This document shows, piece by piece, positions 43,954 to 52,596 of a stretch of DNA of 53,545 bases. The number at the start of each line of letters is the position of its first letter. Position 1 is the stretch's first letter. Under the pieces are notes generated by a model that saw only the letters and a program-made list of their open reading frames with translations, was not told the DNA's origin and did not search any database. Source of the stretch: Acetobacteraceae bacterium. Lineage in GTDB: Bacteria; Pseudomonadota; Alphaproteobacteria; Acetobacterales; Acetobacteraceae. The DNA is taken from contig PLXO01000050.1 of assembly GCA_003151425.1 (NCBI GenBank), forward strand, positions 1-53,545, read 5' to 3'. The position numbers and the translations under genes were made by a program.

Positions 43954-45336
43954 TCAATTCAACGCGCCTTCGCGGCGCAGCGTACGGATCGTGGTGCGGA
44001 AGGCATCGACCGTGACAGCCATCTCGTCATCGCCATGCGTGGCCGAGATGGTGCCCGAGGGTCCGGAATTCACGTCAACGCCGTTCACCAGCATGCCCAT
44101 GCGCAATGAGGCTGCGATCGCCGCACCACGCTTGTCGCCGATCATCGTCGGAATGAATTTGACGGCGTCGAACGTGCTGGGCGTGATGTCGGCATTGTCC
44201 GGGTTGGTGAAGACGTGGAAGCCGGAATAGGAGCCGTGCACGGCCCATTTCAGGCTTTCCTCCTCCAGCACCTCGTTCATCCGCTTGCGCAATGTCTCGC
44301 CGTAGGCGTTGGCCTTGGCGCAGGCATCGGTGCTCGACAGGATCTCAAGCGTTGCGACGCCGGCGGCGGCGGAGACGGGATTGGCGTTGAAGGTGCCGGG
44401 ATGCGAGATCTTCTCGATCCCCTTCGCCTTGGTGCGCTTGAAGTCCAGCAGATCCAGGATGTCGCGCCGGCCGCATACCGCGCCGCCCGGCAGGCCGCCG
44501 GCGAGAATCTTCGCCAGCGTGGTCATGTCCGGGGTGATGCCCATCGCCTGCTGCGCGCCGCCCGGCGAGCAACGGAAACCGGTGACCACCTCATCGAAGA
44601 TCAGGATCGTGCCGGCCTCCTTGGTCAGCGTGCGCAGGGTGCGCATGAACTCGGGCACGATCGGCATGCGGCCGAAATGCGCGCCGGTCGGTTCCAGGAT
44701 CACCGCGGCGATGTCACGGTGCTGCTCGAACAGCCTGGTCAGCTCGGCGGTGTCGTTCGGGTCGCACAGCAGCACGTTGTCGGCGACGCCGCCCAGCACG
44801 CCGGTCGAGGCGCCGCCATCGAAATGGTCGTGATGCCCGTGGGTCATGTGGTCGTGCCAGCCGTGGAAATGGCCGCGGAAGCGCAACAGCTTGGTGCGCC
44901 CGGTGTAGGCGCGGGCCAGGCGCAGCGCCATCAATGTGGCCTCGGTGCCGGAGGAGGTGAAGCGCACGCACTCGGCGGACGGCACCATCTTGCAGACCAG
45001 CTCGGCCCAGCGGACCTCCAGTTCGTGACAGGCACCGAAATGCGTGCCGCGATCGAGCGCGGCGTGCACGGCCTCCATCACCTTGGGGTGGTTGTGGCCG
45101 AGGATCAGCGCGCCGTGGCCGCCGAAGTAGTCGACGTAGCGGTTGCCGTCGACGTCCCACTTCAAGGGGCCTTTGGCGTGGGCGACGTAGATCGGATAGG
45201 GGTCGAAGTTGCGGCTGTCATGCGCGAGGCCGCTCGGCAGCACGGTGCGCGCGGTCTCGGCGAGCCGGCCGGAGCCGGGGGTCATCGCTTCGTAGGTGGC
45301 GAGGATAGTGGCGTTCGGCAGAGTGGTGGTCGACAT
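43954..45336 (-). CDS. Class III aminotransferase (glutamate-1-semialdehyde aminotransferase-like)
   Basis: 460 residues. PLP lysine K276 (TTLAKILAGG) and D248 (FDEVVTGFR) are in place, with phosphate-binding SSGTEAT at 128 and the GHFHGWHDH block at 156. The family includes GSA aminomutase, and ornithine/aspartate-type and beta-amino-acid transaminases; haem biosynthesis is unlikely because of this neighbourhood and divergence. It lies downstream of the amino-acid ABC transporter genes and probably transaminates the imported compound. Confidence 0.87.
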   Translation of the reverse strand: MSTTTLPNATILATYEAMTPGSGRLAETARTVLPSGLAHDSRNFDPYPIYVAHAKGPLKWDVDGNRYVDYFGGHGALILGHNHPKVMEAVHAALDRGTHFGACHELEVRWAELVCKMVPSAECVRFTSSGTEATLMALRLARAYTGRTKLLRFRGHFHGWHDHMTHGHHDHFDGGASTGVLGGVADNVLLCDPNDTAELTRLFEQHRDIAAVILEPTGAHFGRMPIVPEFMRTLRTLTKEAGTILIFDEVVTGFRCSPGGAQQAMGITPDMTTLAKILAGGLPGGAVCGRRDILDLLDFKRTKAKGIEKISHPGTFNANPVSAAAGVATLEILSSTDACAKANAYGETLRKRMNEVLEEESLKWAVHGSYSGFHVFTNPDNADITPSTFDAVKFIPTMIGDKRGAAIAASLRMGMLVNGVDVNSGPSGTISATHGDDEMAVTVDAFRTTIRTLRREGALN

Positions 45337-45436
45337 AGATCAGGGTCCCCTAGGGTCGGTTTTGGCGAGTATAGCAGTGTTTTGCGGCGGGCGTGCACCC
45401 CCCCCGGCCTTCTCAAGCGTCAGGGCCGGATAGAAT

Positions 45437-45572
45437 CTCTCCCCCTCCCCTTGAGGGAGGGGGATGGGGGGAGGGGTTGGTGCGCATGAATCTTCGGTGT
45501 GAAATTGGCACCAACCCCTTCCCCCGCCCTTGGTCCGCTCCGCGGCCCAAGCCCTCAAGGGGAGGGGGAGAG
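45437..45572. repeat. Palindromic element, copy A
   Basis: 21-base perfect inverted terminal repeats (45437-45457 and 45552-45572, reading CTCTCCCCCTCCCCTTGAGG plus G and its complement) enclose a core with a second inverted pair around GGGGAGGGGTTGGTGC. The right half matches the right half of the element at 50528-50681. It fills the gap between the class III aminotransferase gene and the GlnQ-type gene. Confidence 0.85.
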
Positions 45573-45594
45573 TCTTGCCCCGTCCGCCCGGCCA

Positions 45595-46464
45595 TCAGAT
45601 GCGGTAGCGGTCATTGTAACGTTTCAGAAACTGCCGCACGCGTTCGGTGCGCGGTGCGAAGAACATCTGGTCGGGCTTGCCTTCTTCGACAATCACGCCG
45701 CCTTCCATGAACACGATACGGTCTGCCACGTCGCGGGCGAAGCTCATTTCATGCGTCACCACGACCATCGTCATCCCGTCACGTGCAAGCTGCTGCATCG
45801 CCGCCAGCACCTCGCCCACCAGTTCGGGGTCCAAGGCCGAGGTCACCTCGTCGAACATCATCAGCTTCGGGTCCATCGCCAGGGCCCGCGCGATCGCCAC
45901 GCGCTGCTGCTGACCGCCGGACAGGCGCACCGGGTATTCCTGCGCCTTGTCGGACAGCCCGACCAGGGACAGCAGCTCGCGCGCCCGTGCATCCGCCTTC
46001 GCCAGTGGCACACCCTTCACGCGCACCGGGGCGGCAACGATATTCTGCAGCGCCGTCATGTGCGGAAACAGGTTGTAGCTCTGAAACACGATGCCGATCG
46101 TCTCGCGCGATGCGGCGATGTCGCGTTCGGACATGCGCAGCCGCTGACCCGAACGCGGATCGATACGGTATCCGATCGGTGCACCATCCACCGTGACCGT
46201 CCCCTCCTGGTAGTCCTCCAGCAGATTGACGCAGCGCAGCAGCGTGGTTTTGCCGGAGCCGCTGGGGCCGATGACCACCACCACCTCGCCCGCGGCGACC
46301 GACAACGAGACGCCGCGCAGCACGTGATTGGTGCCGAAGCTCTTGACGATGCCGGTCATCGCCAGCATCGGCCGCGCCCCGGCGGAGGGGGCGTCAATCG
46401 CCGGGGCGCCAGTGAGTGGGGCGCTAGTGACCAACGAGGGAGCGTCGCTCAAGGTACCGTCCAT
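45595..46464 (-). CDS. Polar amino-acid ABC transporter ATPase (GlnQ-like)
   Basis: 289 residues. Walker [10 protein letters not shown] near residue 67, Q-loop [10 protein letters not shown], signature LSGGQQQR, Walker [17 protein letters not shown]-loop THEM. The leader of about 33 residues ([18 protein letters not shown]) is low-complexity and not found in other GlnQ proteins; translation could begin at later Met codons at 46368 or 46359. The ATG at 46464 overlaps the permease by 41 bases. It powers the transporter formed with the next two permeases. Confidence 0.92.
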   Translation of the reverse strand: MDGTLSDAPSLVTSAPLTGAPAIDAPSAGARPMLAMTGIVKSFGTNHVLRGVSLSVAAGEVVVVIGPSGSGKTTLLRCVNLLEDYQEGTVTVDGAPIGYRIDPRSGQRLRMSERDIAASRETIGIVFQSYNLFPHMTALQNIVAAPVRVKGVPLAKADARARELLSLVGLSDKAQEYPVRLSGGQQQRVAIARALAMDPKLMMFDEVTSALDPELVGEVLAAMQQLARDGMTMVVVTHEMSFARDVADRIVFMEGGVIVEEGKPDQMFFAPRTERVRQFLKRYNDRYRI

Positions 46465-47077
46465 ACAGGGCCAGGGTGTAGCAGATGCAGAAATAGATCA
46501 GCGCGGCGCCGATGAAGATCTGAAACGGTGCCAACGTGCGCTCCACCACCTCGCGGCTGGCCATCGTCAGTTCCCACAGCCCGACGATGGAGACGAGCGA
46601 GGTGGCCTTCACCAGACTGACGCACAGGCTGACGAAGGGTGGCGCGGCCAGGCGCAGCGCCTGCGGGAAGATGACGATGCGCAGCATCAGATGCCGCGTC
46701 ATGCCCAGACTGCGCGCAGCATCCCACTGCGCCTGCGGCAGCGATTCGATGCCGGCGCGGAACACTTCGCTCATGAAGGCGGCGTAATAGAGCGACATCA
46801 CCATCACGACGCCCCAGAATGGCGGCAGATCGATGCCGGTCAGCGGCAGCAGGTAGTAGACGAAGGTCAGCAGCACCAGCAGCGGAATGCCGCGCACGAT
46901 GAACAGATAGATTTGCAGCGCCGAGCGCGCGGTCCGCCGGCCGAACACGTGCACCAGCGCCAGCACGGCGCCTAGCGCGGTCGCCGGCAGCACGGACGCG
47001 CCGGCCATCAGCAGCGTCATCTCGGCGCCGCGGAACAGGTACCAGTAGCTGTGCAGCAGGGGTGCGAAGGTTTTCAT
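46424..47077 (-). CDS. Polar amino-acid ABC permease (HisM/GlnP-like), first of two
   Basis: 217 residues with five or six membrane helices, starting [18 protein letters not shown]. The HisM/GlnP signature region is [20 protein letters not shown] then RSLGM. The start overlaps the second permease's stop as ATGA. With the other permease it forms a heterodimeric channel for an amino acid. Confidence 0.92.
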   Translation of the reverse strand: MKTFAPLLHSYWYLFRGAEMTLLMAGASVLPATALGAVLALVHVFGRRTARSALQIYLFIVRGIPLLVLLTFVYYLLPLTGIDLPPFWGVVMVMSLYYAAFMSEVFRAGIESLPQAQWDAARSLGMTRHLMLRIVIFPQALRLAAPPFVSLCVSLVKATSLVSIVGLWELTMASREVVERTLAPFQIFIGAALIYFCICYTLALYGRYLERRSLVGH

Positions 47078-47727
47078 TGCGCAAACGCCAGCCAGCGTTC
47101 GGACAGCTTGCCGGCGAACCCGGCGACCGAGGTGAGCACCAGGTAGATCAGTGCCACGCCAAGGAACACATCATAGGTGTTGGCTGAGGATTCTACCCAG
47201 ACCTCGGCGACCTTCATCATCTCCATCACCGCGATGGCGGCGACCTGGGACGTGTCTTTGATGATGGAGATCGCCTGGTTGGTCATCGGTGGAATGACGC
47301 GCGCCACCACCTGCGGCAGGATCACTGTGGTGTAGAGAGTCCAGCGGCGCATTCCCAGCGCGCGGCCGGCCTCGTATTGGCGCTGGCTGACCGATTGCAA
47401 CCCGCCGCGATAGATCTCCGCGACATAGCCGCCGTTCTGGATGCATAGCGCCAGCAGGCCGGAGAGGAAGCCCGACAGCGCGAACCCCGCCATCGCGAAG
47501 CCGAAATAGATGATGTAGAGCTGGATCAGCAGCGGGGTGTTGCGCACGGTCTGGATGTAGCCGCCGGCGATCCAGCCCAGTGGTCCGCGCTTGGATTGCG
47601 CCAGCGCCACCAGCAGGCCCCAGACCAGGCAGATCATGAAAGTCAGGATCGCCAGCTCCACCGTGATCACGGCGCCGTCGAGCAGCGCCGGGATCAGGCG
47701 GATGAGGAAATGGATATCGAACGGCAC
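47074..47727 (-). CDS. Polar amino-acid ABC permease (HisQ/GlnP-like), second
   Basis: 217 residues from a GTG at 47727, 8 bases after the binding-protein stop; an upstream frame to 47790 lies within that gene. Conserved loop: VAEIYRGGLQSVSQRQYEAG with RALGM, the EAA equivalent. The N-terminal helix LDGAVITVELAILTFMICLV is typical. Paired with the 46424 permease. Confidence 0.9.
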   Translation of the reverse strand: MPFDIHFLIRLIPALLDGAVITVELAILTFMICLVWGLLVALAQSKRGPLGWIAGGYIQTVRNTPLLIQLYIIYFGFAMAGFALSGFLSGLLALCIQNGGYVAEIYRGGLQSVSQRQYEAGRALGMRRWTLYTTVILPQVVARVIPPMTNQAISIIKDTSQVAAIAVMEMMKVAEVWVESSANTYDVFLGVALIYLVLTSVAGFAGKLSERWLAFAQ

Positions 47728-47735
47728 GCTTCGTG

Positions 47736-48581
47736 TCAGTACTTGTTGTAGTCGTAGAACCGTTGCGGGGGTGGGTCCTTCTTCATCCACTTGCGGTACC
47801 AGGCCACGTATTGGTCGTAGCGGGAGCCGCCGCGCAGCTCACCCACCCAGGTATCCAGGAACAGCCACCATTTGAAGTCGCCTGGTTTCAGGAAGATCGA
47901 ATCCTGGCTGACGTAGGCGAATGGTGTGCCGGTGGTGTCCAGCCGCATCAGGTCCTGGTTCTCCGCCTCGTAGTAATCGGCGATCGGCTTGTCGATCGCG
48001 AAAGCGGTGGCGCGGCCGGTCTTCACCGCCAGGAACAGCGCCGACGGGCTGTCCAGCAGCAGTTGCGCCACGTTCGGCAATACCTCCTTCGCGCGCGCGA
48101 TGGCGGGCGGCACGTTCAGGATGGCGTAGGTGAATTTCGAATTGTTCAGCTCCTGCACCGTTTTTATACCAGCATCCTTGCGCGCGATGATGCTGCCGCC
48201 GGTGTCCAGGTACGGCCGGGTGAACGCGATGCGCACCGCGCGGTCGCCGGTGATGGTGGTCGAGCACAGGCCGAAGTCGATCTTGCCCGACAGCGCGGCG
48301 GGAAACCGCCCGTCCGACTGCAGCACGACGAACTCGAGCTTGTTGGGATCGCCAAGCAGGTCCTTGGCGATCGCGTGTGCCATATCGATTTCGAGCCCGA
48401 CCAGATTGCCGTTGTCGTCGATGTAGGCCAGCGGCGGGGAGGTGGAGTAGGTCCCGACGATCAGCTTGTCGCGCTTCAGCACGACGTCGAGCTGCGACTC
48501 CTGCGCCGCCGCCGGCGGGGCGGTCGACGCCGCAACGAGAGAGAGAACGAATACCCCGATCAGGGTCATTAATCGCTTCAT
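47736..48581 (-). CDS. Polar amino-acid substrate-binding protein (SBP family 3)
   Basis: 281 residues with a Sec signal (MKRLMTLIGVFVLSLVAAST, cut after AAAQ or nearby). Family 3 features: RDKLIVGTYSTSPPLAYIDD then GLEIDMAHAIA, and SGKIDFGLCSTTITGDRAVR. The Arg-Asp pair that binds the alpha-amino and carboxyl groups is indicated by RAVRIAFTRPY and TGRATAFAIDKPIA. It is the first gene of the ABC operon and delivers an amino acid to the two permeases. Exact ligand unknown. Confidence 0.92.
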   Translation of the reverse strand: MKRLMTLIGVFVLSLVAASTAPPAAAQESQLDVVLKRDKLIVGTYSTSPPLAYIDDNGNLVGLEIDMAHAIAKDLLGDPNKLEFVVLQSDGRFPAALSGKIDFGLCSTTITGDRAVRIAFTRPYLDTGGSIIARKDAGIKTVQELNNSKFTYAILNVPPAIARAKEVLPNVAQLLLDSPSALFLAVKTGRATAFAIDKPIADYYEAENQDLMRLDTTGTPFAYVSQDSIFLKPGDFKWWLFLDTWVGELRGGSRYDQYVAWYRKWMKKDPPPQRFYDYNKY

Positions 48582-48670
48582 GTCAGCCCCCGGTTTTGCG
48601 TCCCGCGCGATGCCGTGGCGCAGGATCGTTGATCAACATTAGCAAGTCGACGCGCGCACCGCAGCAAAAT

Positions 48671-49468
48671 TCATCCTGATGACGCTCGCAGCCGTTCGCC
48701 GCGCTGCCGCGTCAGATGAACCACTAGAAGTAACGACGCGGTCAGCACGATGGTCAGCGTGGACACCGCGGCGATCGTGGGATCGATCGCAAAGCGCAGA
48801 TCGTCCCACATGCGCCGCGGCAGGGTCACCGCGCCGGAGCCTGACAGGAACAGTGCGACCACCAGTTCATCGAACGAGGTGATGAAGGCGAACAGCGCGC
48901 CGGTCAGCACGCCCGGGCGGATCAGTGGCAGGGTCACCTGACGGAACGTCCCCCAGGGAGTCGCGCCGAGGGACAGCGCCGCCTGCTCCAACCGTCGGTC
49001 GAAGCCGGCGAGGCTGGCGCCGACGCTGGTGACGACGAAGGGGACGGCGAGACAGGTATGTGCCAGCACGAGGCCGACCGGGGTCCCGACCAGGCCATAG
49101 CGCGAATACGCGTAGTAGACGCCGATCGCTACGACTATCACCGGAACGATCAGCGGCGACAGGATCAGGGCCGCGGCGACAGTGCGCAGCAGCGGTGGCA
49201 GTCGTGCGAGGCCGAGCGCGGCGAGCGTGCCGAGGGTGGTGGCCAGCACGACGACCGATGCGGCCACCGACAGGCTGAGTCCGGTCGCGGCAAGCCATTC
49301 GTTGCTGCCGAGATATTCACGGTACCAGCGCACGCCGAACGCCGGCGGTGGGAATGTAAGATAGCTGGCGGACGAGAATGACAGCACAACGATGACCAGG
49401 ATCGGCAGCGCGAGGAACAGCAGCACCGCGCCGACCACCACGACGTTGCCGATACGTCTGACGCTCAT
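48671..49468 (-). CDS. PotC-like polyamine-type ABC permease
   Basis: 265 residues from the ATG at 49468 (MSVRRIGNVVVVGAVLLFLA), with six helices. The EAA motif is QAALSLGATPWGTFRQVTLPLIRPG, the PotC/YdcV type. Spacing to the PotB-like gene is 85 bases. No spermidine/putrescine-binding protein gene follows. It would form the channel with the PotB-like protein, but the partner ATPase is only a fragment (see 50698). Confidence 0.88.
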   Translation of the reverse strand: MSVRRIGNVVVVGAVLLFLALPILVIVVLSFSSASYLTFPPPAFGVRWYREYLGSNEWLAATGLSLSVAASVVVLATTLGTLAALGLARLPPLLRTVAAALILSPLIVPVIVVAIGVYYAYSRYGLVGTPVGLVLAHTCLAVPFVVTSVGASLAGFDRRLEQAALSLGATPWGTFRQVTLPLIRPGVLTGALFAFITSFDELVVALFLSGSGAVTLPRRMWDDLRFAIDPTIAAVSTLTIVLTASLLLVVHLTRQRGERLRASSG

Positions 49469-49553
49469 CGTCCAATACTCGCAGCCGTGGCACGCACGGC
49501 GCTGGTGTGTACGGCGTTGGCAAGCATGGCGATAGCTCTCATCGCCGTGGCGC

Positions 49554-50441
49554 TCATCGTGTTGCCGATCGCAACACGTTACGCACACCGGGCAGGCGCT
49601 GGAAGGCGGCAAGCATGGCCAGCGTCGCCCCGAGCAGTGTCGCCGACAGGCAGGCCGCGTAGGGCCAGTTGATCAGGTCCACCTGTTGCGCGATCAACAT
49701 GGACAGCAGCATGTCGCGCGGGCCACCGACCAGCATCGGCGTAATGTAGAAACCAAGCGACAGCACGAACACCAGCAGTACGCCGGCGGCGACACCCGGC
49801 ATCGACAGCGGCAACACGATCTGGCGGAACACGCCCAACGGCGCGGCACCCAGGCCGGCGGCGGCGCGCGACAGTGCGGGATCGATCTGCCTCAGCACGC
49901 TGGCGATCGGCAGGATCATGTAGGGCAGCAGGATGTGGATCATCGCGAGCTGCACTGCGAGCGAGGTGTTCAGCAGTTTGATTGGCGTATCGATCAGGCC
50001 CGCGGCGGCCAGCGCCTCGTTGATCAGGCCGTGGCGGCCGAGCAGCACCATCCAGGCGTAGCTGCGCACGAGCACGCTGGTCCAGAACGGTAGCAGAACG
50101 AGGACGAGAACGAGGGCAGCCGGCCCGCGGCGGAGATGGGCGAGCGCGAGGGCTACCGGGTAGCCGAGCAGCAGGGTACCGGCGGTCACGATGAGGGCCG
50201 TGCGGAGCGTGATCCAGAAGACCTGGAAGAAGACTGGGTCTTGGGCGAGTTGGCGGTAGTTGTCGAGCGACCAGTGGGGGGAGTCGACGCTGCGCAGCAG
50301 CATTGCGGCGACGGGAAGCGCGTAGAAGACGAGCATGTAGAGGATGAGAGGTGCGGTCAGCAGGATGGGCGTTAGGTTGCGCCGTGTGGGACGGCGGGCC
50401 GCGGTCAGTGGGACCGTTGCGAGTGAGGCGGTGGCGCTCAT
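49554..50441 (-). CDS. PotB-like polyamine-type ABC permease
   Basis: 295 residues from the ATG at 50441, with six helices and the EAA loop RAAAGLGAAPLGVFRQIVLP. A longer frame to 50636 would translate the palindromic element and is rejected. It lies after the chimeric reductase-ATPase gene, consistent with a pot-type operon. The substrate may be a polyamine or another organic cation. Confidence 0.88.
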   Translation of the reverse strand: MSATASLATVPLTAARRPTRRNLTPILLTAPLILYMLVFYALPVAAMLLRSVDSPHWSLDNYRQLAQDPVFFQVFWITLRTALIVTAGTLLLGYPVALALAHLRRGPAALVLVLVLLPFWTSVLVRSYAWMVLLGRHGLINEALAAAGLIDTPIKLLNTSLAVQLAMIHILLPYMILPIASVLRQIDPALSRAAAGLGAAPLGVFRQIVLPLSMPGVAAGVLLVFVLSLGFYITPMLVGGPRDMLLSMLIAQQVDLINWPYAACLSATLLGATLAMLAAFQRLPGVRNVLRSATR

Positions 50442-50527
50442 GGGCGGGGTCGCGGGGCGTGTTGTGGCCCGTTGTGGTTTGGCTTGGAGTTGTACGGAAC
50501 GGGATGAGGCGATGCGGGGACGTAATG

Positions 50528-50681
50528 TTCTCCCCCTCCCCTTGAGGGCTTGGGCCGCGAAGCGGACCAAGGGCGGGGGGAGGGGTCGGCGCGTGAGAGG
50601 CTTTGGTGCGACCCCGGCACCAACCCCTCCCCCCACCCTTGGTCCGCTTCGCGGCCCAAGCCCTCAAGGGGAGGGGGAGAA
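50528..50681. repeat. Palindromic element, copy B, with 46-base arms
   Basis: Left arm 50528-50573 and right arm 50636-50681 are perfect inverted repeats of 46 bases, beginning TTCTCCCCCTCCCCTTGAGG and ending with its complement. The centre also has paired G- and C-rich runs. It sits between the chimeric gene stop (50698) and the PotB-like start. Shares the right half of copy A at 45437-45572. It would fold into a very stable hairpin and may affect expression of the permeases. Confidence 0.9.
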
Positions 50682-50697
50682 TGGTACGGGCGCACCG

Positions 50698-52332
50698 TCA
50701 CACCACCACTGTATCGGCGGCCGACCAGGCGATGTCGACCGTTTCGCCGACGGTACGGCGGCGCGTTGCCGCACCGGATGGTTCCTTCAGCACGATCGGC
50801 AGGCCGCCCTCCCCATGGCACAGATAGCGGCAGCGTTCGCCCACGAAGACCGCCTCGGTCACCGTGGCGCGCAAGCGGTTTTGGCGTGCCGCTTCGGGTG
50901 CCAGCGTGTCGACGAAGCGCATGCGCTCCGGCCGCGTCGACAGCGTGACCTCGGCGCCGATCCACGGCACGGTCGCCGCGTAGCCGCGCACCGTGCGGCC
51001 GGCCCACTCGGCGACGATCAACCCATCCTCCAACCCGCGCACGACACCGGTCAGGAAATTCGATTCGCCGATGAACGCCGCAACGAACCGGTCGCACGGC
51101 CGATCGTAGATATCCTCGAGCGAGCCGACCTGGGCGATCAACCCCTCGTTCATCACCGCGATGCGATCGGACATCGTCAGTGCTTCTTCCTGATCGTGCG
51201 TGACGTAGATGAAGGTGATGCCGAGATCGGCATGCAGCCGCCGCATCTCCAGTTGCAGGCTTTCCCGAAGCTGCTTGTCCAGCGCGCCCAGCGGCTCATC
51301 CATCAACAACAGCCGAGGTCGGAACACGATCGAACGGGCCAGCGCGACGCGCTGCTGCTGTCCGCCCGAGAGTTGCCTCGGATAACGCGCCTGGTAGCCG
51401 AGCAGGCGCACCAATTCCAGGCTTTGATCCACCAGGCGCGCCCGCGTCGCGCGATCGACGCCGCGCTGCTTCAGCGCGAAGCCGATGATCGGGGCGACCA
51501 GGAACAGCACCTTGCAGCGATCGGGATCGCGGCCGCAGGCGGTCATGCGGCCCCGCACGTCGTCGCGGTAGGATTTCATTGCGGCGATGCCCTTGGTGTG
51601 GGCAACGATCGTGTCGGCGTGCTGCGCCGCGAACTGGCGCCCGCGCGGGGAGCCGCCGGCCTGCGCGATCACCGGGCGGCCCTGCGGCGCCGGGCCGGAG
51701 TTCAGCGGGCCGCGGGTCTTGAAGAAGCGGCCTTCATGGTTCGCCGCGCGCACCTTGGCGGGGTCGACCAGGACGCCGCTGTGCCGGTCGGCGATGATGG
51801 CGCCGGGTTCCCAGGAGTCCCACAGCGCGTTCACCGCCTGCATGTATTCGTCGGCCATGTCGTAGCGCAGGTCGTGCTCCGGCATGCCGGGCAGGCCGAA
51901 ATTCATGGCCGCGAAGTCGGAGCTGCCGGTGACCGCGTTCCAGCCGATGCGCCCGGAGGAGACCTGGTCGAGCGAGGCGACCAGCCGGGCGAGCAGATAG
52001 GGCGGATAGGCGTAGGTGCCGAAGGTCGGAACGATGCCGATGCGCGAGGTGACGGCGGTCATCAGGGACGCGACGACGGACGGGTCCTGCCGCGGCACGG
52101 CGATGGCGTTCTTCAGGTAGATCTCGGTGGAGCCGCCGAAGCTTTCGCCGACATAGGAAGAATCCTCGATCAGGATGTAGTCGAAGCAGGCGCGTTCGAG
52201 GCTGCGCGCCATGTCGGTGAAGAGCTCGGGCACCATCCAGGTGCGGCCGATGTGGCCGGTCCAAGGCTCGCCCCAGGCCTGCACGCTTGAGCCTTGCAGG
52301 AACCAGCCGAGGTGGAAGGGTTTGGCGGCCAT
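50698..52332 (-). CDS. Chimera: flavin-dependent monooxygenase N-terminus fused to PotA-type ATPase C-terminus
   Basis: 544 residues from the ATG at 52332 (CAGGAG upstream). Residues 1-283 match the NtaA/SnaA/DszA group of luciferase-like monooxygenases: FHLGWFLQGSSVQAW, SSDFAAMNFGLPGMPEHD, GRPVIAQAGGSPRG and KVLFLVAPI, but the last about 120 residues of that family are missing. From about residue 284 the sequence turns into a PotA-type ATPase (FALKQRGVDRATRARLVD) with signature LSGGQQQR, Walker B LLLMDEPLGALDK, H-loop THDQEEAL and the TOBE region. Walker A and the Q-loop are missing. Junction near 51480-51492. It cannot hydrolyse ATP in the usual way. It may be a deletion product. Confidence 0.85.
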   Translation of the reverse strand: MAAKPFHLGWFLQGSSVQAWGEPWTGHIGRTWMVPELFTDMARSLERACFDYILIEDSSYVGESFGGSTEIYLKNAIAVPRQDPSVVASLMTAVTSRIGIVPTFGTYAYPPYLLARLVASLDQVSSGRIGWNAVTGSSDFAAMNFGLPGMPEHDLRYDMADEYMQAVNALWDSWEPGAIIADRHSGVLVDPAKVRAANHEGRFFKTRGPLNSGPAPQGRPVIAQAGGSPRGRQFAAQHADTIVAHTKGIAAMKSYRDDVRGRMTACGRDPDRCKVLFLVAPIIGFALKQRGVDRATRARLVDQSLELVRLLGYQARYPRQLSGGQQQRVALARSIVFRPRLLLMDEPLGALDKQLRESLQLEMRRLHADLGITFIYVTHDQEEALTMSDRIAVMNEGLIAQVGSLEDIYDRPCDRFVAAFIGESNFLTGVVRGLEDGLIVAEWAGRTVRGYAATVPWIGAEVTLSTRPERMRFVDTLAPEAARQNRLRATVTEAVFVGERCRYLCHGEGGLPIVLKEPSGAATRRRTVGETVDIAWSAADTVVV

Positions 52333-52427
52333 CGGCGCGCTCCTGTTGCTTGCGAGTGCTCGGACGCGTTCCCGGTTGGTGGGTACTGGATGCAATCGAT
52401 GTGCCGGGGGTAGTGCAAACAGCGCAA

Positions 52428-52510
52428 CACGTCATGCCCGGGCTTGACCCGGGCATCCCTTCCAGCACGGTGCCGCGACGGATGCCCGAGTCAAGCCCGG
52501 GCATGACGTG
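52428..52510. repeat. Palindromic intergenic repeat of a common alphaproteobacterial type
   Basis: Arms 52428-52457 and 52481-52510 are 30 bases long and complementary except for one mismatch, reading CGTCATGCCCGGGCTTGACC and its complement, with a 23-base loop. It lies in the 264-base gap between the dioxygenase-like gene and the chimeric gene, 96 bases upstream of the latter's start. Nothing else is seen in that gap. Confidence 0.85.
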
Positions 52511-52596
52511 CGTCGATTTTATCGACGCCACGCACCCAAGCGCGCCCCGCCGCTTTGCTGGGCAACGTGCCGCCTGCCTGGGCAGTCGGGCTCGGT

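Noticed and set aside
43954..45336. Haem-pathway glutamate-1-semialdehyde aminomutase HemL
   Set aside because: Alphaproteobacteria normally use the ALA synthase route, and the gene belongs to an amino-acid transporter locus.
50441..50636. Longer N-terminus for the PotB-like permease
   Set aside because: It would translate the palindromic repeat and lacks a family counterpart; the ATG at 50441 fits the family length.
50344..52290. Plus-strand open frame of about 648 codons opposite the chimeric gene
   Set aside because: It spans a palindrome and is rich in Arg, Gly and His with no motif; antisense shadow of the ABC and monooxygenase sequence.
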